A stretch of 64,000 bases of DNA from Uliginosibacterium sp036017065. GTDB lineage: Bacteria > Pseudomonadota > Gammaproteobacteria > Burkholderiales > Rhodocyclaceae. The DNA lies in the NCBI RefSeq assembly GCF_036017065.1, contig NZ_JAYXHR010000001.1, positions 310,001-374,000 of the forward strand, given 5' to 3'. Under the pieces are notes generated by a model. That model made no database searches and was not told the origin of the DNA. It saw nothing but the letters and a program-made list of their open reading frames with translations. This document shows, piece by piece, positions 54,379 through 62,445 of the stretch (its first letter is position 1; the number at the start of each line of letters is the position of its first letter). The translations under genes were made by a program, and so were the position numbers.

Positions 54379-55038
54379 ATGTACGCGAATTCCCGTTCCA
54401 TCCAGTCCGCCCAGGAGACGCCGCACGAACGTCTGGCCGAGATCGTGCAGCGGCATCGCGACCACGCTTTCCAGCGGCCGATCGCCGCGCATGCCCGCCA
54501 GGCCTTCGAACGCCTGAAGGCCCACTGGCACCCGTCGCAGCCGTTGGTGCTGGATGCGGGCTGTGGTGTCGGAGCCAGCAGCCTGCAACTGGCAAAGGCG
54601 ATGCCTGAAGCCTTCGTCGTCGGCGTCGACCAGTCCGGGCATCGGCTCGGTCGCGGCAAGGAAGGCCCCTTGCCCGGCAACCTGCTGCTGCTGCGGACAG
54701 ATCTGGTCGACTTCTGGCGCCTGATGGCCCACGAAGGCGTCCACCTGCACCGGCACTACCTGTTGTACCCGAATCCCTGGCCGAAGATTGGCCAGGTGCA
54801 GCGGCGCTGGCACGCGCACCCGGTTTTTCCTTTCCTGCTGCAGCTCGGCGGGGTGCTGGAGTGCCGCAGCAACTGGAAGGTGTACGTCGAGGAACTGGCG
54901 GTCGCCATTGCAGTGTTGAGAGGCATTCATCCGGCAGTGGAGCGTTTCGAGGCGGGCGCGCCGCTGACGCCCTTCGAGCGCAAGTACCGGGATTCGGGCC
55001 AGGAGCTCTACCGTCTGCAGGTGGAACTGGATGTCTGA
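54379..55038 (+). CDS. TrmB-like SAM-dependent methyltransferase (divergent)
   Basis: The 219-residue product has SAM motif I LVLDAGCGVGASSLQLA and FVVGVDQS, then LYPNPWPKIGQVQRRW, which is a variant of the TrmB signature (usually PDPWPKxxHxKRR). TrmB makes m7G46 in tRNA; here the Asp before PWPK is Asn and the His/Lys that follow are changed, so this is a divergent relative, perhaps of altered specificity. It is clustered with dusC, which also modifies tRNA. Its last eight bases overlap the next gene. Confidence 0.8.
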   Translation: MYANSRSIQSAQETPHERLAEIVQRHRDHAFQRPIAAHARQAFERLKAHWHPSQPLVLDAGCGVGASSLQLAKAMPEAFVVGVDQSGHRLGRGKEGPLPGNLLLLRTDLVDFWRLMAHEGVHLHRHYLLYPNPWPKIGQVQRRWHAHPVFPFLLQLGGVLECRSNWKVYVEELAVAIAVLRGIHPAVERFEAGAPLTPFERKYRDSGQELYRLQVELDV

Positions 55039-55396
55039 ACCGGCACCGTTTGATGCACTCAACCCCTGCACCAGTTGCGGGGCTTGCTGTGCGTCGGTGC
55101 GGGTGAGCTTCCACCGCAGCCAGCTCGACACGGAGCCGGGAGGGTACGTGCCCACGGAGCTGGCTGACGAAGAGAGTGCCAGCATGTGCCGCATGCGCGG
55201 CACCGACCATGCACGGCCACGTTGCGTGGCACTGATCGGCAAGGTGGGGGCCGAAGTGCGTTGTGGCATCTACGAATACCGTCCCGACCCCTGTCGAGAT
55301 TTTCATGCGCATGGAGTGCATGGCATCCGCAACGAGGCATGCAACCGCGCGCGTGCGCGGCACGGCTTGCGTCCACTGGCCGACGCCGATCAGTAA
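55031..55396 (+). CDS. YkgJ-family cysteine-cluster protein
   Basis: The 121-residue product belongs to the putative zinc/iron-chelating family. The start CTSCGACC (Cys13 to Cys20) is followed by further cysteines in MCRM, RCVAL, RCGIY, PCRDF and EACN, giving nine in all. RPDPCRDF near the C-terminal third is the family hallmark. The ATG overlaps the methyltransferase end. These proteins may coordinate a metal cluster; no activity is established. Confidence 0.85.
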   Translation: MSEPAPFDALNPCTSCGACCASVRVSFHRSQLDTEPGGYVPTELADEESASMCRMRGTDHARPRCVALIGKVGAEVRCGIYEYRPDPCRDFHAHGVHGIRNEACNRARARHGLRPLADADQ

Positions 55397-55495
55397 CGAG
55401 GCTGAATTCTCATCATTCGCGCGACTCGCCTTGTGCTCGCTGCACACCTCGTCTATCCCGACAGAGGGCAGCACGCTAAACAGTGGGGAGGCAAG

Positions 55496-56086
55496 ATGGG
55501 CAACACGGTTTCAGTTCTCGCCAATGGCTCGGGCCCGCAGGCCGGGGTAGAATCCATGCCGTCCCGCGTGTCACCGATTGGCGAGGGGGAGAGCGCACCG
55601 TTGTTCTGTCTGCTCGATGCCGACATGGAACTGTTCGATCTCCACGAGGTACTCAATCATCAGATGGCGGTGCTGCATTTTTATCCGCGCGATGCCATGC
55701 CTTCGAGCACGCGGCTTGCCATCGGCTTCTCCGATCTGGATGAAGGATTCACCCGTTGCGGTGCGCGGGTCGCGGTAGTGAGTCTGGACAGTTGTGCGAC
55801 CCATGCGGAGTTTCGCGACGAGCATGGTGTGGCCTTGCAACTGTTGTCGGATGAGGATGGCGAGGTGTCCCGACTGTTCGGCCTGTGGGACGCAAACGGC
55901 GCAAAGAATGGATCGAAGTCGAGTGCCATGCGGCGCGCGACTTGCATCATCGGACGCGATGGAATCGTCCATCGTGTGTTTAATGAAGCGCCCACGCGGG
56001 AATTGCCCGCGCAGGTGCTTGAGTATGTGAAGCAAATTTCTGGGAGCTGGAATGGAAATCGTCAAGAACACCGTCGTCACGCTTGA
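55496..56086 (+). CDS. Peroxiredoxin-fold protein lacking the catalytic cysteine
   Basis: The sequence aligns by eye with bacterioferritin-comigratory-type peroxiredoxins: a GESAPLFCLLD start, HFYPRDAMPSSTRLAIGFSD, VAVVSLDS, FRDEHGV, LLSDEDGEVSRLFGLW and RRATCIIGRDGIV. The active-site segment, normally TPGCT, is MPSST, so the peroxidatic Cys and its Thr are replaced by Ser and Met, and the usual resolving Cys is Ile. The distal Arg remains. Peroxidase activity is therefore unlikely. The ATG at 55496 follows GGGGAGG; 55556 is an alternative. The last 35 bases overlap slyD. Confidence 0.8.
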   Translation: MGNTVSVLANGSGPQAGVESMPSRVSPIGEGESAPLFCLLDADMELFDLHEVLNHQMAVLHFYPRDAMPSSTRLAIGFSDLDEGFTRCGARVAVVSLDSCATHAEFRDEHGVALQLLSDEDGEVSRLFGLWDANGAKNGSKSSAMRRATCIIGRDGIVHRVFNEAPTRELPAQVLEYVKQISGSWNGNRQEHRRHA

Positions 56087-56531
56087 TTACACCGTGCGGG
56101 ATACGCAGGGAAACATGGTTGACGATGGCGCGCAGCCGCTGGTCTATCTGCATGGTGGCTACGACGGGATCTTCCCCTTGCTGGAAGAAGCACTGCACGG
56201 CAAGAAGACCGGTGACAAGTTCCAGATCAAGCTGCAGCCGGACGACGCTTTCGGCGACTACGACGAGTCCCTCGTCATGGTGGAAGAGCGCGCGCTGTTC
56301 CCCGACACCATCGAGATCGGCATGGCCTTCGAGCGCGTGGGCGAAGATGGCGAGGACGACATGATCTTCCGCGTGACCGACATCGAAGGTGACAAGGTGG
56401 TGGTGGACGGCAACCACCCGCTGGCCGGTGAGGCGCTGGTGTTCGATGTGACCGTTTCCGAAGTGCGCGCCGCGAGCGCCGAGGAAGTCACCCATGGCCA
56501 CGTCCATGGCCCGCATGGCCACCATCACTGA
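56052..56531 (+). CDS. slyD: FKBP-type peptidyl-prolyl isomerase SlyD, second copy
   Basis: The 159-residue product follows the SlyD pattern closely: KNTVVTLDYTVRDTQG, LHGGYDGIFPLLEEAL, DAFGDYDESLVM, the insert-in-flap domain, GNHPLAGEALVFDVTV, and a His-rich tail HGHVHGPHGHHH. This copy is closer to canonical SlyD than the one at 16451. It begins inside the end of the peroxiredoxin-like gene and is followed by a strong terminator. Confidence 0.94.
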   Translation: MEIVKNTVVTLDYTVRDTQGNMVDDGAQPLVYLHGGYDGIFPLLEEALHGKKTGDKFQIKLQPDDAFGDYDESLVMVEERALFPDTIEIGMAFERVGEDGEDDMIFRVTDIEGDKVVVDGNHPLAGEALVFDVTVSEVRAASAEEVTHGHVHGPHGHHH

Positions 56532-56574
56532 TCGACCTGCTTGATCGTTTTGATCCGTCGTTGTGATTCGCTTT

Positions 56575-56604
56575 AAACAGGCCGCCATGCGGCCTGTTTC
56601 ATTT
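56575..56604 (+). terminator. Terminator after slyD
   Basis: An 11-bp perfect stem AAACAGGCCGC/GCGGCCTGTTT with a CAT loop is followed by CATTT. It lies 43 bases after the slyD stop. Confidence 0.82.
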
Positions 56605-56725
56605 CATGGGCGCTGCCTGTTCCTGCAACCGTGATCCGTCGTCGATGGGCCAGCGATCCGTCGTGTGAGGCCCTGCCGGATGCCGGTGCAGAGCTAACCG
56701 TTTATCCCTGCTGTCGGATCAAGGG

Positions 56726-56755
56726 TTTACAGGTTCGCCGGGGCGCCGCTATAGT
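56726..56755 (+). promoter_or_regulatory. Sigma-70 promoter of the NlpC/P60 gene
   Basis: TTTACA (56726-56731) and TATAGT (56750-56755) are 18 bp apart. The predicted start point is at about 56761-56762, only two or three bases before the ATG, so the mRNA would be essentially leaderless; no Shine-Dalgarno site exists. Confidence 0.6.
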
Positions 56756-56763
56756 CCGGCCCC

Positions 56764-57348
56764 ATGCGTTTGGCTAAAAGCTATTTTCTCGTCCTATGTT
56801 TCGCGCTGGCTACGGCCGCGCGGGCAGAGCCCGTGCCGACCGCAGGCGAGCAGCCGGGCGGCATGCTGGAGTCCGCCCAGCAGGCGTTGAACGCAACCCG
56901 CAGCAATATCGAGAGCCTGGTGGATCGGGGCATGAACTTCCTGGGCATGCGCTACCGGTTCGGTGGTACCGGCCCGGAAAGCGGCGGCTTCGATTGCAGC
57001 GGCCTGGTGCGCCGGGTGTTCGGCGATGCGCTGGGCCTGGGCTTGCCTCGCACGGCTGCCGAGATGGCGAAGCTGGGCGACAAGGTCGGCAAGTCTGACC
57101 TGAAGCCGGGTGACCTGGTGTTCTTCAACACCATGCGTCGCACCTTCTCGCATGTCGGTATCTACCTTGGCGAGAATCGCTTCCTGCATGCCCCGTCGAA
57201 GGGAGGCGCGGTGCGCATCGAAAGCATGGACACTGCCTATTGGCAGAAGCGCTTCAACGGTGCGCGTCGCATCATGCCGGAGGCGGAGGCCGCCCAGCCG
57301 GCAGTCGTGGTGCCGGCTTCCACCGTATCGCACGCTGCTTCTCAATAA
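56764..57348 (+). CDS. NlpC/P60 family cell-wall hydrolase
   Basis: The 194-residue exported cysteine peptidase cleaves peptidoglycan stem peptides. A signal peptide ends at ARA-EP about residue 21. The domain shows YRFGGTGPESGGFDCSGLV with Cys78, GDLVFFNTM, FSHVGIYLG with His130 and FLHAPSKGG with His142, completing the triad region. A Val/Ala-rich tail of about 25 residues follows the domain. It is a single gene between terminator and convergent ATPase gene. Confidence 0.92.
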   Translation: MRLAKSYFLVLCFALATAARAEPVPTAGEQPGGMLESAQQALNATRSNIESLVDRGMNFLGMRYRFGGTGPESGGFDCSGLVRRVFGDALGLGLPRTAAEMAKLGDKVGKSDLKPGDLVFFNTMRRTFSHVGIYLGENRFLHAPSKGGAVRIESMDTAYWQKRFNGARRIMPEAEAAQPAVVVPASTVSHAASQ

Positions 57349-57384
57349 GCGCCGGCCGCATCCGGGCGGCACTTCTGCTTTTCC

Positions 57385-58743
57385 CTACCTGAATACCTTG
57401 TAGCTGCGCACGTAGGCGCCGCTGCCGCGTAGCCATGCCGGCATCGCCGCCAGTGCGCGAGCGGCGCTGGCCTGATCGGCGTAGTTGCCGTAGATCACGC
57501 CCAGGCGGGGGCGGCCGGATGCAGCAGAGCTGTAGACCAGCAACGCCTCTGGATCGATTTCCTGACCGGCACGGCTGATGAAGCTGTCCACAGCCGCAGT
57601 GTCCTGAGGATTCGCGGTGAGCAACTGGATGAACCAGTGGTCCACCGGTCGTTCGGCGATGAGTGGCCTGGCTGTGGCGATACGCTCATCGAGGGAGCGC
57701 GGAGGCGAGGCCGGCGCACTGGATGCTGGCTTGAGCGCCGTAGGCCCCGATGCATCCGCTGCGGTGGCGGTCGCGGGGAGACTTGCGGCGACGGGGGCGG
57801 CAGAAGGTGCAGGCGCTGCAGCAGCTGCTTCGGGTGCTGACGGCCGGTTGACCAGCCAGATGCCCGCGGCGGCCAGCCCGGCAGCGCAGAGGGCGGCAAT
57901 GGTCCATCCATGCCGGCGCCCGGAGCCGAAAACGGTTGGCGGATAGCCCGCATCCCGGATTGCCAGCCTTGCCTGCTTGCGACCGATGTGATGGGTGCCG
58001 TCGGCGTAGGCCGCGGTCAGGGCTTTGTCGGCCAGGATATTGAGACGGCGCGTGAGGCCGGCGGCCGCGCCTGAAATACTCCGCAGCGCGCCGCGGCTGA
58101 ACGGGTCCGGGCCGCGATAGCCTGCCGCGTGCAGCCGGAAGCGCAGGTACTCGCTGGCTTCCCGCTGGCCCAGCGGACGCAGGGCAAAGCGTTGGGTGAT
58201 GCGTTCGCGCAGTGAGCGCATCTCACGGCTGGCGAGCAAGGTGTCGAGTTCGGGTTGGCCGAACAGCACGATCTGCAGCAGCTTGCGGGTCGGTGATTCG
58301 AGGTTGGACAGCAGGCGCACCTGCTCAAGCGTGGCGGCTGGCATCGCATGCGCTTCGTCGACCATCAGTACGACGCGGCGGCCTTCCGCATGCAACTCGA
58401 CGAGGCGTGCCTCGATGCTGCGCAGCGCAGTGAGCGCCTCGACTTTCCCCACCCCCAGTTCCAGCGCCAGCGTGGCGAGCAGGTCTTCCGGGCTCAGGCT
58501 CGGATTGGACAGGTAGATGACGCGCGCTTCCGCATCCAGCCGCTCCAGCAGCATGCGCGCGAGCATGGTCTTGCCCGTGCCCACCTCGCCGCTGACCATG
58601 ACGATGCCCTCGTCGTGGGTCACTGCAAATTGCAAGGCGTGCAGCATTGCGCCGCGCTGTGCGCCGGAGAAGAAATACTCGAGTTGCGGCGTGATGCGGA
58701 ACGGCGGTTCGCGCAGCCCGAAATGCTCCAGGTAGATCGTCAT
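57385..58743 (-). CDS. ExeA/GspA-like AAA ATPase with C-terminal SPOR domain
   Basis: The 452-residue product starts YLEHFGLREPPFRITP, the typical ExeA opening, with Walker A GEVGTGKT at 52-59 and Walker B VVLMVDEAHAM. After about 270 residues a single transmembrane helix (AALCAAGLAAAGIWLV) leads to a Ala/Pro-rich linker and a C-terminal segment WFIQLLTANPQD...GVIYGNYADQASA that matches a peptidoglycan-binding SPOR domain. It would thus couple a cytoplasmic ATPase to the cell wall. The start overlaps the end of the sigma-54 regulator (ATGA), so both act in one unit, perhaps in exopolysaccharide or secretion control. Confidence 0.85.
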   Translation of the reverse strand: MTIYLEHFGLREPPFRITPQLEYFFSGAQRGAMLHALQFAVTHDEGIVMVSGEVGTGKTMLARMLLERLDAEARVIYLSNPSLSPEDLLATLALELGVGKVEALTALRSIEARLVELHAEGRRVVLMVDEAHAMPAATLEQVRLLSNLESPTRKLLQIVLFGQPELDTLLASREMRSLRERITQRFALRPLGQREASEYLRFRLHAAGYRGPDPFSRGALRSISGAAAGLTRRLNILADKALTAAYADGTHHIGRKQARLAIRDAGYPPTVFGSGRRHGWTIAALCAAGLAAAGIWLVNRPSAPEAAAAAPAPSAAPVAASLPATATAADASGPTALKPASSAPASPPRSLDERIATARPLIAERPVDHWFIQLLTANPQDTAAVDSFISRAGQEIDPEALLVYSSAASGRPRLGVIYGNYADQASAARALAAMPAWLRGSGAYVRSYKVFR

Positions 58744-60215
58744 TGTCCGTTCCAGCCGGCGTCCGGGCTGTCCAGGCCGATGCCTTCGCCGTGCCGTGCC
58801 AGGGTTTCCATGCGGTTGTAGAGCGTCGACCGGTTGATGCCCAGCATGCGGGCGGCCTGGCTCATGTTGCCGCGCGCCAGGTGCAGGGCGGCGGCGATGT
58901 GCTCGCGCTCGACACGTCGCAGGGCGGCATCGAGATCAATGCCGCCTTCCCGCCGCAGCGTTTCGAGCAGGCTCGTTTCCGTCGAAGGAGGGAGCGGCGA
59001 CTCCCGGGTGGGTGGAGGAAGGTCTGGTGGGCCGTCCAGTTCCAGCTCGGCCTCCAGTTGCGAGACATTGACCCGATCTCCCGGGTATCGCGACAGCAGG
59101 CGGATGACGATGTTGCGCAACTCGCGCACATTGCCGGGAAAGTCGTAGGACAGCCAGCGGCTCCGGGCCTCGTCGTCGAGGCTGAACGCAGTCGCTCCCA
59201 TCTGTTGCGCCAGATCGCGCCGCAGCGCGTCCAGCAAGAGCAGGCGATCCTGGCCCAGCTCTCGCAAAGGCGGCATGGCCAGCACCAACACCCCGAGGCG
59301 ATGGAAAAGGTCGGAACGGAAGCGTCCACTGCGGACTTCCTGACGCAGGTCGCGGTTCGTCGCGGCGACGATGCGCGCCTTCAGCTGGCGGGTCTGCGTT
59401 TCGCCGACGCGCTGGAAGTCTCCGGTTTCCAGAACGCGCAACAGTTTGGGCTGCAGCTCCAGCGGCAACTCGCCGATCTCGTCCAGCAACAGCGTGCCGC
59501 CAGCGGCTTCTTCGAAGTACCCCGGCTGGGCACCGATCGCGCCGGTATAAGCCCCCCGCGCATAACCGAACAACGTCGCCTCGATGAGTCCGGGGGCGAT
59601 GGCGGCGCAGTTGAGCGCCAGGAAAGGGCCGTCCGCCTGCGGGCTGCATTCGTGCAGGGCGCGGGCGGCAAGCTCCTTGCCGACGCCCGACTCACCGGTG
59701 ATCAACACGGGAAAGCGCGCCGGCGCGAGTTGCAGGATACGTGCGCGGCTGCCCTGGGCTGCAGGGCTGTCGCCGAGGATACGGAGCAGGGCGGGGGGCA
59801 GTTCCTTGCCTTCGTCTTCCTGCTGGCGCAGGCGTGCAGCACGGAACAAGGCCACCCGCAGCGGTTCCGGCTGCGCGGGTTTGGCGATGAAATCCAGCGC
59901 CCCGAGCGTGCGCGCGTGGCGCGCATTGCTGTCGTCGTTCTGGCCGGACAGGACGATGATCTTGCAGGCGGGTGAGATCGCCAGCAGCTCGCCGATGAGT
60001 GCCAACCCCTCGTCGGGGCGATGCGGGATCGGGGGCAAGCCGAGGTCCACCAGCGCCACATCCGGCCCGCCAGCGATTGTCCGGGCCAGGCTGGCGGCGT
60101 CGCTGCGGCTCCCGGCTGCATGAATCCGGAAACTGTCTCCCAGGAGGTAACGCAGGGTTTCGACGATCAAAGGATCATCGTCGACGACCAGCAGGGAGGG
60201 CGGGGTGTCTGCCAT
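58740..60215 (-). CDS. Sigma-54-dependent response regulator
   Basis: The 491-residue NtrC-type activator has a receiver domain with VVDDDP and phospho-acceptor Asp57 (ALVDLGLPP) and Lys112, a central AAA domain with Walker A GESGVGKE at 174-181, the sigma-54 contact loop GAYTGA at 221-226 (Tyr in place of the more usual Phe) and LLLDEIGELP, and a C-terminal Fis-type helix-turn-helix MSQAARMLGINRSTLYNRM. It resembles PrsR-type regulators of exopolysaccharide/PEP-CTERM loci. No histidine kinase gene is adjacent. It is divergent from tig. Confidence 0.92.
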   Translation of the reverse strand: MADTPPSLLVVDDDPLIVETLRYLLGDSFRIHAAGSRSDAASLARTIAGGPDVALVDLGLPPIPHRPDEGLALIGELLAISPACKIIVLSGQNDDSNARHARTLGALDFIAKPAQPEPLRVALFRAARLRQQEDEGKELPPALLRILGDSPAAQGSRARILQLAPARFPVLITGESGVGKELAARALHECSPQADGPFLALNCAAIAPGLIEATLFGYARGAYTGAIGAQPGYFEEAAGGTLLLDEIGELPLELQPKLLRVLETGDFQRVGETQTRQLKARIVAATNRDLRQEVRSGRFRSDLFHRLGVLVLAMPPLRELGQDRLLLLDALRRDLAQQMGATAFSLDDEARSRWLSYDFPGNVRELRNIVIRLLSRYPGDRVNVSQLEAELELDGPPDLPPPTRESPLPPSTETSLLETLRREGGIDLDAALRRVEREHIAAALHLARGNMSQAARMLGINRSTLYNRMETLARHGEGIGLDSPDAGWNGQ

Positions 60216-60292
60216 GACTGGTAGAAATGGTGCCGGGACAGGGTGTGCGTCGAGTGTAGCGCAGCGTCAGCGGGCGCCGGGCCGGGGGTTTC

Positions 60293-60301
60293 TGCTAAAA
60301 T
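60293..60301 (+). promoter_or_regulatory. Extended -10 box upstream of tig
   Basis: TGCTAAAAT (hexamer TAAAAT at 60296-60301) is an extended -10 element with no clear -35. It would give a leader of about 130 bases. It lies in the 222-base divergent gap shared with the response regulator. Confidence 0.4.
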
Positions 60302-60437
60302 CGCCGCGTTTCGTCTTTGTGTTGCCAGGGGTGCTGCCGTTGGCCAGCCAACCGCGCAGCCCTGCGTCCAACCCAGAGGGGCGCGGCGGCGGAAGGTTGC
60401 CGGCGCGATCCCTGCCCGTTTTTCAATAGGAATTCTC

Positions 60438-61745
60438 ATGCAAACCAACGAAGTGACGCAGGGCGCCCTGGCGCGCCGCATCGATATGGCCGTTTCGATG
60501 GCCGATGTCGAGAAGGATGTCGAGTCTCGCCTGAAGAAGCTGGCACGTACCGTCAAGATGCACGGGTTCCGTCCGGGCAAGGTGCCGCTGAAGATCGTCG
60601 AGCAGACCTACGGTCCGCAAGTCCGCTCCGAAGCCATCGGTGCCGCCGTCGAGCGCGTGTTTGGCGAGAAGGTGCGCGAGCAGAACCTGCGCGTTGCCGG
60701 CTATCCCGACATCCAGCCGGCTGACGCCAGCGCTGAAGGAACCCTGGCGTTCTCGGCCACGTTCGAGGTCTATCCGGAAGTGAAGCTGGGCGACCTGTCC
60801 GCCAAGGAAATCGAGCGCCCGGTGCTGGAGATCGGCGAAGCCGAAGTCGACCGCACCCTGGAAGTGCTGCGCAAGCAGCGCGCGACCTTCGAAGCGGTGG
60901 ATCGTGCTTCGCAACCTGAAGACCGCATCGTGATCGATTTCACGGGCCGCAAGGACGGCGTGGTGTTCGATGGTGGCCAGGCGACCGATTTCCCGGTGGT
61001 CGTGGGTGGTGGCCAGATGCTGCCGGAATTCGATGTGCAGCTCCACGGTGCCAAGGCGGGTGAAACCCGTCAGTTTGACCTGACCTTCCCGGCTGAGTAC
61101 CAGGCCGCTGACCTGGCCGGTAAAACCGTGCAGTTCGAAATCACCGTCAAGCGCGTCGAAGCTGCCGTGCTGCCGGAAGTGGACGCCGCCTTCGCCAAGA
61201 CCCTGGGCATTGCCGATGGTGACATCGCCCGCATGCGTGAGGAAGTGAAGACCAACCTCGAGCGTGAAGCCAAGCGTCGCGTGCAGGTGCGCGTGCGCGA
61301 CCAGGTGCTGGATGCCCTGATCGACGCGACCGCCTTCGACGTGCCGAAGGCGCTGATCGATGCCGAAGCCCAGCGCATGGCCGAAGCTGCTCGCCAGGAT
61401 CTGGTGCAGCGTGGCATTGATGCCAAGAATGTGCCGGTCGAGGCTGGCTGGTTTACCGAACAGGCCATCCGTCGGGTAAAGCTTGGACTGATTGTTGCCG
61501 AAATGGTGAAGGACAACGATCTGCAGGCGAAGCCGGAACAGGTCCGCGAACGCGTGCAGGAAATGGCGCAAAGCTATGAACAACCGGCCGAATTCGTGAA
61601 GTGGTTCTATTCGCAACGCGATCGTCTGTCCGGTGTCGAAGACCTGGTGGTCGAAGAAAACGTCGTCGCATGGGTATTGAGCCGTGCCAAGGCCAGCGAT
61701 AAAGTGGTGTCGTTCGATGAGCTGATGGGCAACGCCCAGGCTTGA
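60438..61745 (+). CDS. tig: Trigger factor
   Basis: This ribosome-bound chaperone receives nascent chains at the exit tunnel. The 435-residue product has the ribosome-binding signature GFRPGKVP at 43-50, a central FKBP-type isomerase domain (EDRIVIDFTGRKDG and following) and a C-terminal helical arm domain. The ATG at 60438 follows an AGGA site seven bases upstream and gives the family length; the open frame upstream has no conserved content. It starts the tig-clpP-clpX cluster. Confidence 0.97.
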   Translation: MQTNEVTQGALARRIDMAVSMADVEKDVESRLKKLARTVKMHGFRPGKVPLKIVEQTYGPQVRSEAIGAAVERVFGEKVREQNLRVAGYPDIQPADASAEGTLAFSATFEVYPEVKLGDLSAKEIERPVLEIGEAEVDRTLEVLRKQRATFEAVDRASQPEDRIVIDFTGRKDGVVFDGGQATDFPVVVGGGQMLPEFDVQLHGAKAGETRQFDLTFPAEYQAADLAGKTVQFEITVKRVEAAVLPEVDAAFAKTLGIADGDIARMREEVKTNLEREAKRRVQVRVRDQVLDALIDATAFDVPKALIDAEAQRMAEAARQDLVQRGIDAKNVPVEAGWFTEQAIRRVKLGLIVAEMVKDNDLQAKPEQVRERVQEMAQSYEQPAEFVKWFYSQRDRLSGVEDLVVEENVVAWVLSRAKASDKVVSFDELMGNAQA

Positions 61746-61768
61746 TTTGGAGACTTTCGGAACAGCAG

Positions 61769-62410
61769 ATGAGCCAACACTTCTTCGGGTCCGGCAATAC
61801 GCCGGTGGGTCTCGGCCTCGTGCCGATGGTGGTCGAACAGAGTGGTCGCGGTGAACGCGCCTACGATATCTACTCGCGCCTGCTCAAAGAGCGGGTGGTG
61901 TTCCTGGTCGGCCCGGTAACCGATGACACGGCCAACCTGATCGTGGCGCAGCTGCTGTTCCTGGAGTCCGAGAATCCGGACAAGGACATCTACTTCTATA
62001 TCAATTCACCTGGCGGGTCGGTGACCGCCGGCATGGCGATCTACGACACCATGCAGTTCATCAAGCCGGACGTCAGCACGTTGTGCGTGGGACAGGCCGC
62101 CAGCATGGGGGCCTTCCTGCTCGCGGCGGGCGCGAAGGGCAAGCGGTTCTCGCTGCCGAATTCCCGCGTGATGATCCACCAGCCACTGGGCGGCTTCCAG
62201 GGGCAGGCGTCGGACATCGAGATCCATGCCCGCGAAATCCTGACCCTGCGTGGCAAGCTCAATGACATGCTGGCGCATCACACCGGACAACCGGTGGACC
62301 GGATCGAGCGCGATACCGATCGCGACAACTTCATGTCCGCCAAGGACGCAATGGAATACGGCATCGTTGACAAGGTGCTGGCAAGCCGGTCCGAAGCAGC
62401 GGCTGGCTGA
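61769..62410 (+). CDS. clpP: ATP-dependent Clp protease proteolytic subunit
   Basis: ClpP forms the tetradecameric serine protease chamber served by ClpX. The 213-residue product has the catalytic residues Ser112 (GQAASMGAFLL), His137 (RVMIHQPLGG) and Asp182 (ERDTDRDNF), and YINSPGGSVTAGMAIYDT. The ATG at 61769 gives a short propeptide, as in E. coli; the gene begins 23 bases after tig. Confidence 0.98.
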   Translation: MSQHFFGSGNTPVGLGLVPMVVEQSGRGERAYDIYSRLLKERVVFLVGPVTDDTANLIVAQLLFLESENPDKDIYFYINSPGGSVTAGMAIYDTMQFIKPDVSTLCVGQAASMGAFLLAAGAKGKRFSLPNSRVMIHQPLGGFQGQASDIEIHAREILTLRGKLNDMLAHHTGQPVDRIERDTDRDNFMSAKDAMEYGIVDKVLASRSEAAAG

Positions 62411-62445
62411 GCACACGGATACACCGCGGTAAAGAGGGCGGCAAG

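Noticed and set aside
55548..55553. TAGAAT as a -10 box inside the peroxiredoxin-like gene
   Set aside because: It would start transcription downstream of the nearby ATG at 55556, and no -35 partner was found.
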